Origin: Myxococcus stipitatus DSM 14675
Lineage (GTDB): Bacteria; Myxococcota; Myxococcia; Myxococcales; Myxococcaceae
Direction of reading: 5' to 3'
Assembly (NCBI RefSeq): GCF_000331735.1
Contig: NC_020126.1
Location: 5,598,501 to 5,662,500, forward strand
Length of the DNA stretch: 64,000 nucleotides
Both the position numbers and the translations under genes were made by a program. The notes under the pieces were generated by a model, which was not told where the DNA came from, searched no databases, and saw nothing but the letters and a program-made list of their open reading frames with translations. Positions within the stretch are counted from its first letter, which is position 1; every line of letters begins with the position of its first letter. Positions 29,030-38,973 of this stretch are shown in pieces.

Positions 29030-30361
29030 ATGGCCACCATCCTCATCGCCGCGGGCATGACGCCAGGACACATCAACCCGGCGTTGAAGTTCGCCCGAGC
29101 CCTCCAGTCCCAGGGACACCGCATCCACTTCTGTGGCTTCCTGGATGCCCGGGAACGCATCGTCGCGGAGGGCTTCGACTTCGAGCCGCTCTTCCCGGAC
29201 CTCTTTCCCGAGGGCGACCTGGAGGAGGTCACATCGCTGCGTGTTCGCCGCGACCGGTGGGGGCAGCTTCGCCACATCCGCAGGCACGTGGGCAGGGTCA
29301 GACGGATGATGGAGGCCATTCTCGCGGGAGCGCTCGATGGGCTCTTCCAGCGGCTGAAACCCGACCTCTTCATCTGCGATGTGATTGAGCGGGCCTTGCA
29401 TCTCGTTGCGTACGGCAACGGAGTGCCCACGGTCCTCGTGAACACCACGGTGCCCATGGCGCCGCAGCCGCGTCCGCCCAAGCCCTCGTGGCGAGCCCCG
29501 ATGGACCGGGTCTGGGGCGCGTTTCGAGCGAGCCTGCGGAGGACACTGGAGAAAACGGGGGCGAGGCTTGGATTCATTCGCCCCATGACCTGGTTCTTCT
29601 CGGAGCTGGCGCGCAAGTACGGCCACATCGTCGAAGGAGATGGGCCCGGGAGGTTCTTTCCTTCAGCCACGCCCATGGTGGTGCTCTGCCCGGGTGAGTT
29701 CATCGACACGGGGGACGCGCCGCGCCGGGAGTCGCTGCACTTCCTGGGTCCCTGCATCGCCCTGGACCGCGAGGAGCCAGACTTCGACTGGTCACGGATT
29801 CAGGAGGGTCGGCCCCTCATCCTCATCGCGCTGGGCTCCGTGCCGTACCTCTTGAAGCGGCACCAGGACTTCATCCGCGGCCTGGGCGACGCGGCCGCGC
29901 GGAGGCCCGATTGGCAGTTCGTCGTCTCGGCGGGCCCGCTGACCGACCTGGGGATGCTGGAGCGGGCCGCGCCCAACATCATCGCCGCCCACCAGGTTCC
30001 GCAGCTTGGGCTGTTGCAGCGCGCGACGGCCATGGTGACCCACTGTGGTTTCAACAGCACCAAGGAAGCCATCTACTTCGGCGTGCCCATGGTGGCGCTG
30101 CCCTTCCAGCATGACCAGCCCCGAGTCGCCCGGCTGGTGACTCATCATGGCCTCGGCGTGCGGGGCTCTCCGTTCGACATGACGGGTGAAACACTGGTGG
30201 CCCTGCTCGATGAAGTCATCACCCAGCCGGGATACCGGCAGGCAAGCCAGGCCATGAGCATGCGATTCCGAGAGGCGGAGTCGCCCCAGGCCATGGCACG
30301 CACGCTGGAGCAGTTTCTCGAGAAGGAGCAGGAGCCCCTGCCCCGGCCGAGCGGCACCTGA
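29030..30361 (+). CDS. UDP-glycosyltransferase-like (GT1, macrolide-type) enzyme
   Basis: A 443-residue GT-B protein. The N-terminal loop GMTPGHINPALKFA is typical of GT1 enzymes acting on natural products. The C-terminal donor-binding region reads HCGFNSTKEAIYFGVPM followed by PFQHDQ, the bacterial MGT/UGT signature. ATG 29030 has AGGA upstream and lies 11 bp after the previous gene. Such enzymes glycosylate small molecules or peptides with a nucleotide-activated sugar, so this is the best candidate for decorating the peptide. Self-resistance by glycosylation is another possibility. Confidence 0.88.
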   Translation: MATILIAAGMTPGHINPALKFARALQSQGHRIHFCGFLDARERIVAEGFDFEPLFPDLFPEGDLEEVTSLRVRRDRWGQLRHIRRHVGRVRRMMEAILAGALDGLFQRLKPDLFICDVIERALHLVAYGNGVPTVLVNTTVPMAPQPRPPKPSWRAPMDRVWGAFRASLRRTLEKTGARLGFIRPMTWFFSELARKYGHIVEGDGPGRFFPSATPMVVLCPGEFIDTGDAPRRESLHFLGPCIALDREEPDFDWSRIQEGRPLILIALGSVPYLLKRHQDFIRGLGDAAARRPDWQFVVSAGPLTDLGMLERAAPNIIAAHQVPQLGLLQRATAMVTHCGFNSTKEAIYFGVPMVALPFQHDQPRVARLVTHHGLGVRGSPFDMTGETLVALLDEVITQPGYRQASQAMSMRFREAESPQAMARTLEQFLEKEQEPLPRPSGT

Positions 30362-30373
30362 GCGGATTCGCGC

Positions 30374-32038
30374 TCAGGACGCGTTCCGGTGGCGCTCCGG
30401 AAGCTCGAGTCCTATCGCCGGAGACGAGTCCACCAATCGCCCGGACTCGAGCACGAGCAACCGGTCCGCCACTTGGAAGAAACGGTTGTCGTGGCTGATG
30501 ACCAGCACGGTCTTCCCCTGCGCCTTCAGGTCCGGCAGGAGTTGGTTGTAGAAGATCTCCTTGAAGGCGGGGTCCTGGTCCGCGGCCCACTCGTCGAAGA
30601 GATAGAAAGAGCGCTCCTCCAGGTAGGCCGTCAGCAGCGCCAATCGCTTGCGCTGTCCTTGAGACAGGCTCGTGGTGGACAGGGTGCCCTCTTCGCTGAT
30701 GCGGACCTTGTGGTCGAGCTGGAGGCGGGAGAGATACTCGCGCACCCGGGCACCGCGGTCGGAGGGGTCCAGACCGAAGAGATTGTCGAAGAGGTGGAAG
30801 TCGGAGAACACCGCCGTGAATTGCTGGCGGTACTGCTCGCGGTTGGCATCGGTGACGCGCTCGCCGTTGAGCCAGACCTCTCCGGCGTCCGGCGCATACA
30901 GGCCGGTGAGCAGCTTGCCGAAGGTGGTCTTCCCGCTGCCGTTTCCTCCGACGAGGAACACCAGCTCTCCGCGCTGGAAGGTCAGGTTGATGGGACCCAG
31001 CACGAAGCGGGTGTCGTCATTCTCCCGGAAGTACGTATGGGTGACGCCCCTGAGCTCCAATCGCTCGAAGCGAGGAGGCGTCCCTTCGTAGGACGGGCTG
31101 TCGTTCTCCTTCGCGTTCCACCCCTGGGGATCCAACTGCTGGAGCCGCTCCAGTGCGATGTTGCCGCGCCCCAGGACGTTGAGACTGCCGAGCAGCAGGT
31201 CCAACGGCTGCTGGAGGTAGAGGATGATCAACGTGCAGCTCGTCAGCGTGGTGGCGCTCACGTCCGTGAGGCGGGTCACGCTGAAGAGCAACAGCCCGAG
31301 GAAGGCGAAGAAGAGGAACGAGGTCCAGCTCGCGTTGGTGCTGAGGATGTTGGAGCTGACGCGCATCAACCGGCGCAGCTCTTTCGCGGGAACCTCGACG
31401 CCTTGGGAGAGGAACGCCGTGCGACGAGGCGCGTGCAGCTTCAGCTCCTTGATGCCCTCCATCAGCGAGCGGAACGCCTTGTTGAGGATGTCGCTCTGGG
31501 CGCGTGACTGCTGGAAGTACTTCAGGCTCAGTCGCACGGGCAGCCGGTAGATGAGCCCGCCCACGATGATGAAGCCGATCATGAACACGAAGATGATGGG
31601 CGAGAGCGTGGCGAGGTAGGCAAGGCAGCCGATCAACGTGGCGGCGCTGATGGCGATGGTGGGCAGCAGCGAGAGACTGTTGCTGACGGCGGGGATGTCG
31701 TCCGTGAGCAAGGTCTGGAGGCGGTGCATGCCCGTCTCCTCCAACTGGCGCAGCGTGGAGGTGAGGACCCGGCGGCTCAGACGCATCCGCAGTTCGAGAA
31801 GCGCGCCCTGGTTGAGGTGGTTGAGGACATACTGCGAGGCCAGGCGGGACGTCACGAAGAGCACCAGGATGCCGCCGAACGTGGCGAGGGTCTTCCCAGA
31901 CCGGAAGGTGTCCTGGGTCAGCGCGTTGTTGATGACGGACACGAGCGCACTGCTGCTCGCGCCGCTGACAATTCCAGCGAACGTCGCCAACACCAGGAGT
32001 CCGCGAGAGCGGCTCAACAGGAAGGCCAGCAGTTTCAT
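30374..32038 (-). CDS. Cyclic peptide export ABC transporter (fused permease-ATPase)
   Basis: A 554-residue protein with an N-terminal membrane domain of about six helices (residues ~1-300) and a C-terminal ATPase: Walker A GGNGSGKTT, signature LSQGQRKR, Walker B YLFDEWAADQDP, H-loop ISHD. The DEWAADQDP form and the overall layout match the SyrD/PvdE family, which exports nonribosomal (often cyclic) peptides or their precursors across the inner membrane. It converges on the glycosyltransferase operon, 12 bp away. ATG 32038 has GGGAG upstream. It is the last gene of the biosynthetic region before the genomic island, whose left repeat begins 67 bp upstream of this start. Confidence 0.93.
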   Translation of the reverse strand: MKLLAFLLSRSRGLLVLATFAGIVSGASSSALVSVINNALTQDTFRSGKTLATFGGILVLFVTSRLASQYVLNHLNQGALLELRMRLSRRVLTSTLRQLEETGMHRLQTLLTDDIPAVSNSLSLLPTIAISAATLIGCLAYLATLSPIIFVFMIGFIIVGGLIYRLPVRLSLKYFQQSRAQSDILNKAFRSLMEGIKELKLHAPRRTAFLSQGVEVPAKELRRLMRVSSNILSTNASWTSFLFFAFLGLLLFSVTRLTDVSATTLTSCTLIILYLQQPLDLLLGSLNVLGRGNIALERLQQLDPQGWNAKENDSPSYEGTPPRFERLELRGVTHTYFRENDDTRFVLGPINLTFQRGELVFLVGGNGSGKTTFGKLLTGLYAPDAGEVWLNGERVTDANREQYRQQFTAVFSDFHLFDNLFGLDPSDRGARVREYLSRLQLDHKVRISEEGTLSTTSLSQGQRKRLALLTAYLEERSFYLFDEWAADQDPAFKEIFYNQLLPDLKAQGKTVLVISHDNRFFQVADRLLVLESGRLVDSSPAIGLELPERHRNAS

Positions 32039-32116
32039 GGAGGTGTCTCCCGTGGACGCATGGACGGGAAGTCGGGCGAGGGAGGTGCGACGAGCCTAGT
32101 CGCAGGAGCCCACAAG

Positions 32117-32173
32117 CCCCAAAAAGGTGAAGGCCCTGGAGTCACCGGATTTCTCCGGAAACTCCAGGGCCTT
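32117..32173 (-). terminator. Duplicated tRNA-Pro terminator at the left end of the island
   Basis: The hairpin AAGGCCCTGGAGT / ACTCCAGGGCCTT (32130-32173) is followed on the minus strand by a run of five T. It originally served tRNA-Pro. Here it sits downstream of the druH-druE transcription unit and upstream of the ABC exporter gene, so it could stop defence-gene transcripts from entering the exporter. Confidence 0.75.
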
Positions 32174-32176
32174 CGA

Positions 32177-32222
32177 TGGTCGGGGCGACAGGATTTGAAC
32201 CTGCGACCACTTGCACCCCAAG
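32177..32222 (-). pseudogene. tRNA-Pro 3'-half remnant
   Basis: These 46 nt match the tRNA-Pro 3' half exactly (T arm, acceptor 3' strand and CCA). The 5' half is missing. It is the displaced chromosomal end left by integration. Confidence 0.92.
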
Positions 32223-32350
32223 GCCCCCCCGGGGGCCGTCCAGCGGCTACCAACCCTTCACAACACATCGTAAATACTCGGGTTTCTTCACCGGAGCGGT
32301 CCACCCGTCCCATCTGGGACCTAAGACTTTTGCTGCTTGGCTCCGCCCCG

Positions 32351-32539
32351 GTGGCGCTGGGAGCCTCGGGTCCTGGCCGGTCGCTCACTGTCTGGGAGGT
32401 CGCGAAACGGCTGGGAGTCTGCCTGACCACCGTGTACCGCCTGCGCGAGTGGGGCGAATTACCCTACATCCGCATCTTCAACGCGGTGCAAATATGGGCT
32501 GAGGATCTGGAGAGATTCATCTCGGAACCTTCGTCGTAG
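32351..32539 (+). CDS. Excisionase-like helix-turn-helix protein, probably truncated
   Basis: The frame encodes LTVWEVAKRLGVCLTTVYRL, then RIFNAVQIWAEDLERF, the pattern of MerR/excisionase-type HTH proteins that accompany integrases (LTVxEVAxxLGVxxxTVYxL...). GTG 32351 gives about 62 residues. The frame is open further upstream through the attachment repeat, but that part is not protein-like, so the true start is unclear and the gene may be 5'-truncated. It lies just inside the left end of the island. In a circular form it would sit beside the integrase remnant across the att site, as excision genes often do. Confidence 0.55.
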   Translation: MALGASGPGRSLTVWEVAKRLGVCLTTVYRLREWGELPYIRIFNAVQIWAEDLERFISEPSS

Positions 32540-32661
32540 GACCGAACGTAGGCCACTTCCCACTCAATACTTCAACCTCTGGCGAACGAACTGCTCGACC
32601 CAGCTGCCGTGCTGCGTCCGGCGGTTGCCGGCGGGGTGTAGCCTCAAGGTGAGCGGCTCGT

Positions 32662-35600
32662 TCAAACTCCGAGCGAAGCGAGATCGTTGCCGACCGGCAG
32701 ATCCAAATAGATGCTCACGTGCGTCGTTCGGGTCTGGAACGGCCCCTGCGTCCACGGTCCCACCACCGATTTGCACTCTGCCCAATCGAGGCCGCTGTCG
32801 AAGAGCACTTTGAGCGAGCTGTGCTTGCCGCCCGGCGCGAACTCGACCACAAGTTTGCGTGGGTGTTCGAGTTCAAAGCGGCGTTCAAAACGCAGGTCGA
32901 GACCTTTTTTGCCCGCCTCGACTGAGCACCACTTCGCCAGCATCTCGGACTGCTTTGGCCCGAGGTTGCCCGGAGCCTTCTTCAGCTTAAACAATTCGTC
33001 GCTGGTCTTCGTCTGGCCGTCGTAGCCCTCCGCCGCGCGCGTCCAAATCTTGCCCTCGGCATTCGGCGCATAGGCGAAGCGTTGGAGCAGCTCGCCGAGC
33101 ATCCACAGCGCGATCGCGCTCTTGCCGAGGTGCCGATCATTGTATGCGAGCCTCGTCACCCTCCCTAACTGGTTCAGCTCGCCGAGCTGCGACCGGATCA
33201 GCCGCCACGTATAGACAAGGTCGGGGTTGACCACACCCTTTGCGATCTCGACGAGCGGACGGGCATTGGGCGAGTTCGGCGTGAGATCTGCCACCGTCAC
33301 CGGCTGGCCGCGTCCCCAGCGCTCGGCGAACCTTGACCATGCCTCCTTCGCAGCCTCGGGCTTCGCCTCGATGGGAATGCAACCATCGAGCCACGCAGAG
33401 CCGAAGCGCGGACCCTCGCTGCCCGTAGTCGGTACACCGCCGATGGCCGCAGCGCGCGTAGGACCGATGGAGAGGAGCTGCCACACGTCTTCGCCGATCA
33501 CCTTTCGATCCGCAGGGGCAGCGATGCGTATGTGCATTCCGCTCTCGATCAGTCGCCGCAGATGAACGGCGACGACGGCATCCTCGTCGTTCTTTCCACT
33601 GGCGTCGGGCAGGCGGCTGAGCAGCAGCTGCGGCACGTGCTTTTCCGCGTCAAGCACGCGCCGTAGCACGGAACGCAAGAGCCCACCCGCCTCGAGCGCA
33701 TCACCAGCGATCTCGGTGGCTTGGAGCCCGAGCTCCGAGCCAGTATCCTCGACCAGCTCAATTGCAGCGAGCATTGGCCCGCGTCCACGCAACGCTGCGG
33801 CCCTGTGCTTTTCAATCGGATTTGCCGCATCGAGCAGCATCTTGCGCGCGGGATCAAGGAAGTGCGCCCGAAGCAGATCGACGCGTAGCATACCGCGGGC
33901 GGCGAGGAACTGCGTGTCGAAGCGGATGATCTGCGCCTCGTCTTTTTTCTCGATCATGGTGACCACGTCGCGAAGAAGCGCAACCGGATCGTCCATGAGG
34001 TGCCGCAGCATGCCGGAGCCGCTGGGCTCGTACACGACCGCCTCTCGTGCTGAGCCGCCATCGTGCCCGTTTCTCGGGTTAGCGTCCTGCCACATTGCGA
34101 CAGCTCCGTGTAGCGCACGCGGATCGATTTGGAGCCTTCGCGCCGCAACGAGCTGTAGGTAAGCCGCGAACGTGTGGAAGAACGCTTCCTCCTCATTCGG
34201 CAGGACGGTAGGACGGAACTCCTTTGTCAGCCGCAGTCGGAATGCATCGACGGTTATCGAAGTGCCGAGAACGGCATGCCGCCAAGTGCCCCGGCCTTCA
34301 CAGGGGCGGAATCCTCGGAGTCGATCATGCTCCACGAACGCCTCGGGAACGGAACCTTCAAAGGATTCCTCCGGTTCGGCAAACCCGCAGCGCTGACAGA
34401 TGGCGAAGCCGAACCCAGGTCCGCCCGGCCGCTCAGACCTACCCTCGGAGCGCACAAAGACCGTCGAGTTGGCGGTGAAGCCACCTATGACGCCGGCGGG
34501 AAGGAGCTCTACAAGGCCCAGGGAGTTGGAGGCGCGAACGGTCACGCGCGGGGAAGGCATCCGATCAATTTCGGAGCCCACTCGCCGCGGCCGGCGACCG
34601 GCTTTGACCGCGAAGCCACTTGGCCGCATGTAGCGGCGCACGCGGCTCGGAAGAACCTCACCCGCCTCGAGCGGCGTCTCCGCATCCTCGGTGGCCTTCT
34701 TCTTTCGACGCCGGCGTCCAGTCGCCTCCGTGGCCGACTCCAACGCCTCCTCCTGGAACACCGTTGGGTGACCACAGATCTCACATGCTCTTGGCCAAGC
34801 ATTGTGGTCCCCGAAATGCCCGCATTTCTCGCACTCAAGATAAAAGTGCTGCACGACGCTGGTCTCATCGCCGGCCAGCCAGTTGCGAACTACGCCCGCG
34901 ACGCGGTGCAGTTTCTTGCCAGCAATGATTTCGGAGCCAGGCGCGTACTCGCTTAGCGCGATGTCAAGGGCGCGCTCCATACGCAGATCGAGCTGCTCTT
35001 CCTGCTGCTTCCGCTCGTCCTCGTCGTCATTCTGCTCGCCCTTGTCCTTCTTCCTCCTGAACTTCCACTTCGTGTCGAGATGCACGATGTCGAGCGGAAA
35101 GCCGAAGCGCGGCAAGAATCCGTTTCGCGCCAGACATGCGATCAGCGTCTCAATAAGAAGCACGCGCTCTTGGTGGGAGAGAGCGGCGAGGAACGTCTCG
35201 TCACGCGCGGACTCACCTTTCTGCAACTCGCGCTCACGCTGTTCCTTGAGCACTTTGTAATCTCTGCTGACCGTCTCGACTGCACGCGCGAGCGCCTTGG
35301 AGCAAGAAGCAGCCAGCTCGGATAGCGAATACGTTGCCAATATCGTGCCCTGCGTCAGAGCGCGGATCTGCGGAGCCACGCTTGAATCGTCGTCGAGCTT
35401 GTCGAGCCATCGTTCGAATGCATGTGCGAGCGGGTCCTCACTATGCAAATCGAGCTTGTCGGCGAATTGCTTGTCCATACCGCCACCACCGATGGCAGGT
35501 CGGAACAGGAACTCGTCGACCGTTCCAAACGCGCGCATCGGGCTGCCGGCGTTGTCGCGCTCCACCGCTTCCTCAAAGAACGCAGCTAGCAGCGAAGCGT

Positions 35601-38600
35601 TCACGTGCCGAAGCAGAAGCGGCGATGCGTCAAGGCGAACCTGCGGTGGCGTCATCTCTGAGTGGAGGAAACGCCGCGGGCTGGTGAACACCAACTGATC
35701 GTGCGGTCGATTGAGCGCGAGAGTGAGCACCATTGACGAGCCGTCTGCACGGCGGCCGGCACGACCTGCTCGCTGCCAGTAGTTCGCGGGACTCGGCGGC
35801 ACGTTGGTCATCATCACGAAAGTGAGGCCTCCGATGTCAACGCCCATCTCCAGCGTGGTCGATGATGCGAGCAGGTTTCGCTCGCCACGGCGGAAGGCGC
35901 TTTCTTCCCCTTCGAGCGAGTCGACTCCGATCTGCGCCGTGTGCTCAACGCTGTGCAGGCCGAGGAGCGGATCCTCGAGGATGCGGCGTACTGAGTGACG
36001 AGCAGCCCAGAGTGTCCGCGCGTCGTCACTCATCGGCGAGAGGGCGCGCGGGCACTTTGGCACCGGAACCACACCGCCCACGGAGCGGAAATAGACACGG
36101 CCTGAGTCGACGTCGACGAGCGGCGGTTGCTCATGAAGCCGGAGCTCAAGGCGCGACAGATCGATCTGGAGCTTGTCCTGCTTCAGCCGGAGCCACTTGC
36201 AGCCCTGCGCCGAATGCTGAGTTAGCGCGATCCAGGCGAGTGAGAGCAGGGAGTCGACGCCCATCGAATCGGGCATCTTGAGGCGCTCGCGCACGCGCGC
36301 TGTGTAGTCGTACATCCGGCCAGTCTCGGGATGTCGGCGCGGGTACATAGGGATGTCGCGGCCGACATCTTCGTCTTCCGCCTCGGATTCGTCCTCGTCC
36401 GACAGATCCTCCGCCGTGCTCCAAACGAGCTTGTTGCCGATCGTGTTCGGAAGGAAGTGCCCGAGCTTTTCCTCTGCTTCCGGCTCGTCGGTGCTGGGCT
36501 TGATTACCACGCCGCGGCTACGCGCAAAGTCAAGCAACTGGGCGATAAAGTCCTTCCATACCATGTCGCTACCAAAGTAGGGCAGCGCATCGTTCGGGCA
36601 CGGCGGCAGGTTGGGGTACACGACCTCGACGATACCGAGCGTTTCCAGCGTGTTGGCGCGGCTTGGCGGTCTCGCAAGCTCCTCATAGATTGAGAGCAGG
36701 CCGAGGTATTCGAGCGATTCGGGCTGCTCAAGAGCACGCGAGGCTGCTCGCTCGAGGAGCAGCTCATTTTGGCCGAGCGTGCGCGCCAACTCCTTCACCG
36801 TCGCCTGACCGCCCTCGTCACGGAGCGCAGTGACGATGAGTTGGCGGTTGACGCCGGTGTCGTGTGTGCTCTCCACGACTGCAGCGATACGAGCCGCTTC
36901 TTGGCGGCTATCCGAGAACGTGAGCAGGCGGCGCCCGCCGCCTGGGCGGAACTCCTGCTCCGCAGTGCTCGGCGGCATCTCTCCAAGGTGCGGGTACACC
37001 ATATCGACCACCGCGCCGAGCGCCGCGCGCGGGCTGAGCAGTAGAGGGCGAAGCCGGGTAGCAACCGTATTGCACTGCAGGCAAGAGCTCATTGGCGAAC
37101 GTCCGTGACGGTCCGCCGCCCCGAGCTCCCTGAACTCGACAGGGACGCGCGTTCCGTCGACGCACAGCACGTCCTCCATGCCTTTCTTCGGGCGAACAGC
37201 AAGGCGGACCGCATTGTCCGCCTTCTCGAGCCGTAGCTCCTTGGCCTCGCCAACTCGATAAGCGACAAGGTAAGGCGCACCACATTCAGCGCAGACGCCA
37301 AGCTGCGCACGCGGAGTTTCGTCGGGAGCACCGGAAGGTGCGATGGAAGTTACCGCCCCCCAGGGCCACCCCTCGACGATCTTCGTCTCGGGCGGGCGCG
37401 GATCGACCCAGACACCGGTCGGCGCGCGCACAAGCGCATGCATACGGATCGGGATGAACGGGTGCAGCTTGGCATCATGGCGTGCGAGCGAGCCGAGGCG
37501 CAGGAGCGCATCGGTCGCGCGTCGTCGCTGCTCACTCGAATCGGCAGGACCATACACCTTGACAGCGACCTGATCGATGTCGGGCAGCTCCTTCTGTTCG
37601 AAGAGCCACTTGCGCAGCTCGATGAGCCGCGGATGCGTGGCGTACACGTGATGCAGGAGGAGAGCTGGGCAGTCGGCGATCTCCGCGGGCAACTGCGCGC
37701 GCTCTGCCTCGGTCACCAGCCCGAGCGCTTCGCATGCCTTCCACGAGGTGTTGGCGAGCGCAGCATCACGAAGTAATGCGGAGGGATTACCCGAGTCCTC
37801 GTATTTGAGCGTGCGGAGGTCTGCGGCGATCAACTGCTGATCGGCAGCAAGCGTTGCGGGAGGTCTAAGTTCCGGCACCTGGCGCGGCGTGCGGGCTTCC
37901 TCCGGCAGATAGCGGCGTCCCTCGACGGACTTCACGTTACTCTTCTTCGCGAACATGCGGGACGCGTACTCATCGAGCACAGCGCGTCCTTCGCTCTCTT
38001 CCTGCGCGAGCGTCGCGGAAGTCGCGAACCCCTGAACCGCTTCTAGCGTGGTGCCGAAGCGCTGCGCAGCGCGGCGCAGCAGCATGTGGATCTCGGCAGC
38101 CTGCGCGCCAGCGTAAACGTGAGCTTCGTCGAGCACCATCATCTTGAGACGCGGATGTTCGCCGTAGAAAAGGTTCTCGGGCTCGAAGATCGTCCGGTCG
38201 CTCGGACGGATCAGCATGTACTCGAGCATGCTGAAGTTGGTGACGAGAACGTGCGGCGGTCCCTTGGGTCGACCATCACCACCATCAAGTCCACGCAGCG
38301 TCGCGCGGTCGATAATCTGGCATTTCGGCGGCACCAGCTTGCCTCGGCGCTCGTAGGAGTTCTTTGCCGAACGCCACGAGTCCTTCAGTCGGCTGGTGTA
38401 GTAAGCGAAGTTGATCTCATCTTGCCCACCAAGCATCGCCAGCATGCGATCCACTTGGTTGTTCACAAGCGCGTTGAGAGGGTAGACAACCACAGCGCGC
38501 ACACCCGGCTGGCCGAGATCGTCGCGGCCCTCCTCATGATCCCAGAAGAGGCGATCAATGAGCGGGATGACGAACGCCTCGGTTTTTCCACTGCCCGTGC

Positions 38601-38973
38601 CCGCGGAGAGGACCACAGTCTTGCCGTGGGAAGCTGCACGAATCGTGTCGACCTGGTGCTCGAACAGCGGGTAGTCGATTCCCGCCTTCTTCAGCAATGA
38701 GACCGTCTTCGGGTGCAGTGGGCGCTCTATTGTGCGCTGCTTGGTCGAGACTGCTTGAAGGTCGGTAAGCGTCTTCCCAGGGCGGAATGGGAACGCGGCT
38801 TGAACGAGCAGCGGAGCGAACAGCGAGAAGCCGCTGTCGCTGCTCCAATGCGAGCGAAGAACGTTCGCGAGAGGCCCGGGCCGCACTCCAAACACGTCGA
38901 GCAGGAAGTCGGCGTAGCGCCCCTGCAGCGCATGATATGCTTGGTAGGCGTCGAATTGATAATGTTTGCTCAC
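32662..38973 (-). CDS. druE: Druantia DruE-like giant DEAH helicase (DUF1998 type)
   Basis: A 2103-residue superfamily-2 helicase. Walker A is AGTGSGKTE (residues ~124-132), motif Ia YPLNALVNNQ (~164-173), the DEAH box VLDEAHVYAG (~280-289), then SATLAQ, and motif VI QRAGRAGRR near residue 1066. Paired cysteines that may bind zinc occur near CAECG and CLQC, at CEKCG...CEICG (~1380-1400) and at CQRCG. The size, layout and partner gene match DruE of the Druantia anti-phage system; with a single partner of about 1060 residues this is the type III arrangement (DruH-DruE). GTG 38973 overlaps the druH stop (GTGA), implying translational coupling. The frame is intact and every core helicase motif I looked for is present. 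The biochemical action in defence is not known from sequence. Confidence 0.8.
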   Translation of the reverse strand: MSKHYQFDAYQAYHALQGRYADFLLDVFGVRPGPLANVLRSHWSSDSGFSLFAPLLVQAAFPFRPGKTLTDLQAVSTKQRTIERPLHPKTVSLLKKAGIDYPLFEHQVDTIRAASHGKTVVLSAGTGSGKTEAFVIPLIDRLFWDHEEGRDDLGQPGVRAVVVYPLNALVNNQVDRMLAMLGGQDEINFAYYTSRLKDSWRSAKNSYERRGKLVPPKCQIIDRATLRGLDGGDGRPKGPPHVLVTNFSMLEYMLIRPSDRTIFEPENLFYGEHPRLKMMVLDEAHVYAGAQAAEIHMLLRRAAQRFGTTLEAVQGFATSATLAQEESEGRAVLDEYASRMFAKKSNVKSVEGRRYLPEEARTPRQVPELRPPATLAADQQLIAADLRTLKYEDSGNPSALLRDAALANTSWKACEALGLVTEAERAQLPAEIADCPALLLHHVYATHPRLIELRKWLFEQKELPDIDQVAVKVYGPADSSEQRRRATDALLRLGSLARHDAKLHPFIPIRMHALVRAPTGVWVDPRPPETKIVEGWPWGAVTSIAPSGAPDETPRAQLGVCAECGAPYLVAYRVGEAKELRLEKADNAVRLAVRPKKGMEDVLCVDGTRVPVEFRELGAADRHGRSPMSSCLQCNTVATRLRPLLLSPRAALGAVVDMVYPHLGEMPPSTAEQEFRPGGGRRLLTFSDSRQEAARIAAVVESTHDTGVNRQLIVTALRDEGGQATVKELARTLGQNELLLERAASRALEQPESLEYLGLLSIYEELARPPSRANTLETLGIVEVVYPNLPPCPNDALPYFGSDMVWKDFIAQLLDFARSRGVVIKPSTDEPEAEEKLGHFLPNTIGNKLVWSTAEDLSDEDESEAEDEDVGRDIPMYPRRHPETGRMYDYTARVRERLKMPDSMGVDSLLSLAWIALTQHSAQGCKWLRLKQDKLQIDLSRLELRLHEQPPLVDVDSGRVYFRSVGGVVPVPKCPRALSPMSDDARTLWAARHSVRRILEDPLLGLHSVEHTAQIGVDSLEGEESAFRRGERNLLASSTTLEMGVDIGGLTFVMMTNVPPSPANYWQRAGRAGRRADGSSMVLTLALNRPHDQLVFTSPRRFLHSEMTPPQVRLDASPLLLRHVNASLLAAFFEEAVERDNAGSPMRAFGTVDEFLFRPAIGGGGMDKQFADKLDLHSEDPLAHAFERWLDKLDDDSSVAPQIRALTQGTILATYSLSELAASCSKALARAVETVSRDYKVLKEQRERELQKGESARDETFLAALSHQERVLLIETLIACLARNGFLPRFGFPLDIVHLDTKWKFRRKKDKGEQNDDEDERKQQEEQLDLRMERALDIALSEYAPGSEIIAGKKLHRVAGVVRNWLAGDETSVVQHFYLECEKCGHFGDHNAWPRACEICGHPTVFQEEALESATEATGRRRRKKKATEDAETPLEAGEVLPSRVRRYMRPSGFAVKAGRRPRRVGSEIDRMPSPRVTVRASNSLGLVELLPAGVIGGFTANSTVFVRSEGRSERPGGPGFGFAICQRCGFAEPEESFEGSVPEAFVEHDRLRGFRPCEGRGTWRHAVLGTSITVDAFRLRLTKEFRPTVLPNEEEAFFHTFAAYLQLVAARRLQIDPRALHGAVAMWQDANPRNGHDGGSAREAVVYEPSGSGMLRHLMDDPVALLRDVVTMIEKKDEAQIIRFDTQFLAARGMLRVDLLRAHFLDPARKMLLDAANPIEKHRAAALRGRGPMLAAIELVEDTGSELGLQATEIAGDALEAGGLLRSVLRRVLDAEKHVPQLLLSRLPDASGKNDEDAVVAVHLRRLIESGMHIRIAAPADRKVIGEDVWQLLSIGPTRAAAIGGVPTTGSEGPRFGSAWLDGCIPIEAKPEAAKEAWSRFAERWGRGQPVTVADLTPNSPNARPLVEIAKGVVNPDLVYTWRLIRSQLGELNQLGRVTRLAYNDRHLGKSAIALWMLGELLQRFAYAPNAEGKIWTRAAEGYDGQTKTSDELFKLKKAPGNLGPKQSEMLAKWCSVEAGKKGLDLRFERRFELEHPRKLVVEFAPGGKHSSLKVLFDSGLDWAECKSVVGPWTQGPFQTRTTHVSIYLDLPVGNDLASLGV

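Larger units (their letters stand above)
32106..32222. repeat. Left attachment repeat (117 bp direct repeat)
   Basis: Identical base for base to 43280-43396, at an offset of 11174. The repeat starts after CGCAG and ends at CACCCCAAG within the tRNA anticodon region. It contains a second copy of the tRNA-Pro terminator and the 3' half of the tRNA gene. The sequence beyond 32222 diverges at once into a C/G run. Confidence 0.95.
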
